Below, in pieces: positions 5,227 through 5,547 of a DNA stretch of 5,547 nt. The DNA comes from an uncultured Oscillibacter sp. GTDB taxonomy: Bacteria; Bacillota; Clostridia; Oscillospirales; Oscillospiraceae. The notes under the pieces were generated by a model that had not been told where the DNA came from, did not search any database, and saw nothing but the letters and a program-made list of their open reading frames with translations. Made by a program: the position numbers and the translations under genes. Within the stretch, counting starts at the first letter, position 1. Every line of letters begins with the position of its first letter. The stretch lies in assembly GCA_910586735.1 (NCBI GenBank), contig CAJUJW010000108.1:1-5547 (forward strand). The letters run 5' to 3'.

Positions 5227-5255
5227 CGGGAGGCGGACCCTGGAAGAGCCTCCCG
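5227..5255 (+). promoter_or_regulatory. Leader hairpin of the Fe-S scaffold mRNA
   Basis: A perfect 8-bp stem, CGGGAGGC (5227-5234) with GCCTCCCG (5248-5255), has a 13-base loop. It is near the 5' end of the predicted transcript (start about 5214-5216) and 15 bases before the ribosome site. It is followed by A-rich rather than T-rich sequence, so it is not a terminator on this strand; stabilising the mRNA 5' end is the simplest role. Confidence 0.5.
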
Positions 5256-5286
5256 AAAAATACAAAAAGGAAAGGATTGGACGACT

Positions 5287-5547
5287 ATGATCTATTCCAC
5301 CGAAGTGCAGAACATGTGCCCCGTCGCCAAGGGCGCGTACCACGGTCCCGCCCCCATCCCCGAGGAGGGCAAGTGGGTCCAGGCCAAGGAGATCAAGGAC
5401 ATCTCCGGCCTCACCCACGGCGTGGGCTGGTGCGCCCCCCAGCAGGGCGCGTGCAAGCTGACCCTCAACGTCAAGGACGGCATCATTGAGGAGGCCCTGG
5501 TGGAGACCCTGGGCTGCTCCGGCATGACCCACTCCGCCGCCATGGCC
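5287..5547 (+). CDS. NifU/IscU-like iron-sulfur cluster assembly scaffold protein, 5' part
   Basis: The first 87 codons of a gene that runs off the right edge. The sequence starts MIYSTEVQNMCPVAKGAYHG and continues with ISGLTHGVGWCAPQQGACKL, ending in ETLGCSGMTHSAAMA. I recognise this as the start of the clostridial Fe-S scaffold-like protein that, from memory, is often followed by a GGGtGRT-family gene, which would lie outside the window. Cysteines C11, C49, C56 and C77 are visible; C77 in the LGCSGMTHS stretch matches the GC-containing IscU/NifU motif that holds a nascent cluster. The role is inferred from the family: a cytoplasmic scaffold for Fe-S cluster building, or a relative with a modified role. 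ATG 5287 has AAAGGA at 5271-5276, ten bases upstream, a rather long but usable spacing. It is expressed from a perfect consensus promoter with a possible operator. Confidence 0.85.
   Translation, partial: MIYSTEVQNMCPVAKGAYHGPAPIPEEGKWVQAKEIKDISGLTHGVGWCAPQQGACKLTLNVKDGIIEEALVETLGCSGMTHSAAMA

Larger units (their letters stand above)
4916..5286. other. Divergent intergenic region between the DHH and Fe-S scaffold genes
   Basis: No gene is supported in these 371 bases. On the minus strand they carry the DHH promoter and an untranslated leader of roughly 100 bases with two stem-loops: CCGCT/AGCGG (4971-4975 with 4980-4984) and CAGGG with CCCTCTG (4989-5004, one bulge). I could not match the leader to a known riboswitch class. 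Between the two promoters is a very GC-rich block where CGGCGGG (5140-5146) can pair with either CCCGCCG at 5125-5131 or CCCGCCG at 5156-5162. It lies outside both predicted transcripts. The right end holds the promoter and leader of the scaffold gene. Confidence 0.6.

Noticed and set aside
5098..5532. Minus-strand frames opposite the Fe-S scaffold gene
   Set aside because: They run over the consensus promoter and the start of a recognised gene, and lack a ribosome site and any known motif.

Overview
The window looks like chromosome of a moderately GC-rich Firmicute, most likely a gut Clostridium relative of the Oscillospiraceae type (Flavonifractor/Lawsonibacter/Oscillibacter-like). The reasons are strong AGGAGG-type ribosome sites, codons ending in G or C beside AT-rich promoters of TTGACA/TATAAT type, a small ribbon-helix-helix protein and a P-loop kinase of types common in Clostridia, and a NifU-like scaffold protein whose sequence I associate with that group. 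The genus-level statement is inference. I see no insertion sequence, phage module or CRISPR array; the region reads as ordinary core or near-core chromosome.

Layout, left to right. The 3' end of a myo-inositol 2-dehydrogenase gene (iolG-like, + strand) converges on a minus-strand gene for a response regulator with a GGDEF diguanylate cyclase output domain; one hairpin between them can serve both. Next on the minus strand are a cytidylate-kinase-like P-loop protein with its own consensus promoter and terminator, and a 61-residue hypothetical protein. Divergent from the latter is a 60-residue ribbon-helix-helix protein on the + strand. Then come two alanine tRNA genes (anticodons GGC and CGC, both with encoded CCA), driven by one visible promoter and each followed by a long perfect hairpin. 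A minus-strand gene for a DHH/DHHA1-family phosphoesterase with an unusual C-terminal extension converges on the second tRNA. At the right edge, divergent from the phosphoesterase, a + strand gene for a NifU/IscU-like Fe-S scaffold protein starts behind a perfect consensus promoter and runs off the window.

No multi-gene pathway is visible. Most genes appear to be single transcription units with their own promoters and terminators. The points most worth a second look are: the C-terminal part of the DHH protein, which appears to hold two diverged copies of one module, together with an altered DHHA1 glycine motif; the second tRNA terminator, whose stem includes the tRNA CCACCA end; and several dyad symmetries sitting on promoters, notably a 14-bp CG-centred palindrome between the -35 and -10 boxes of the Fe-S scaffold gene. 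I did not find a clearly new multi-gene system.
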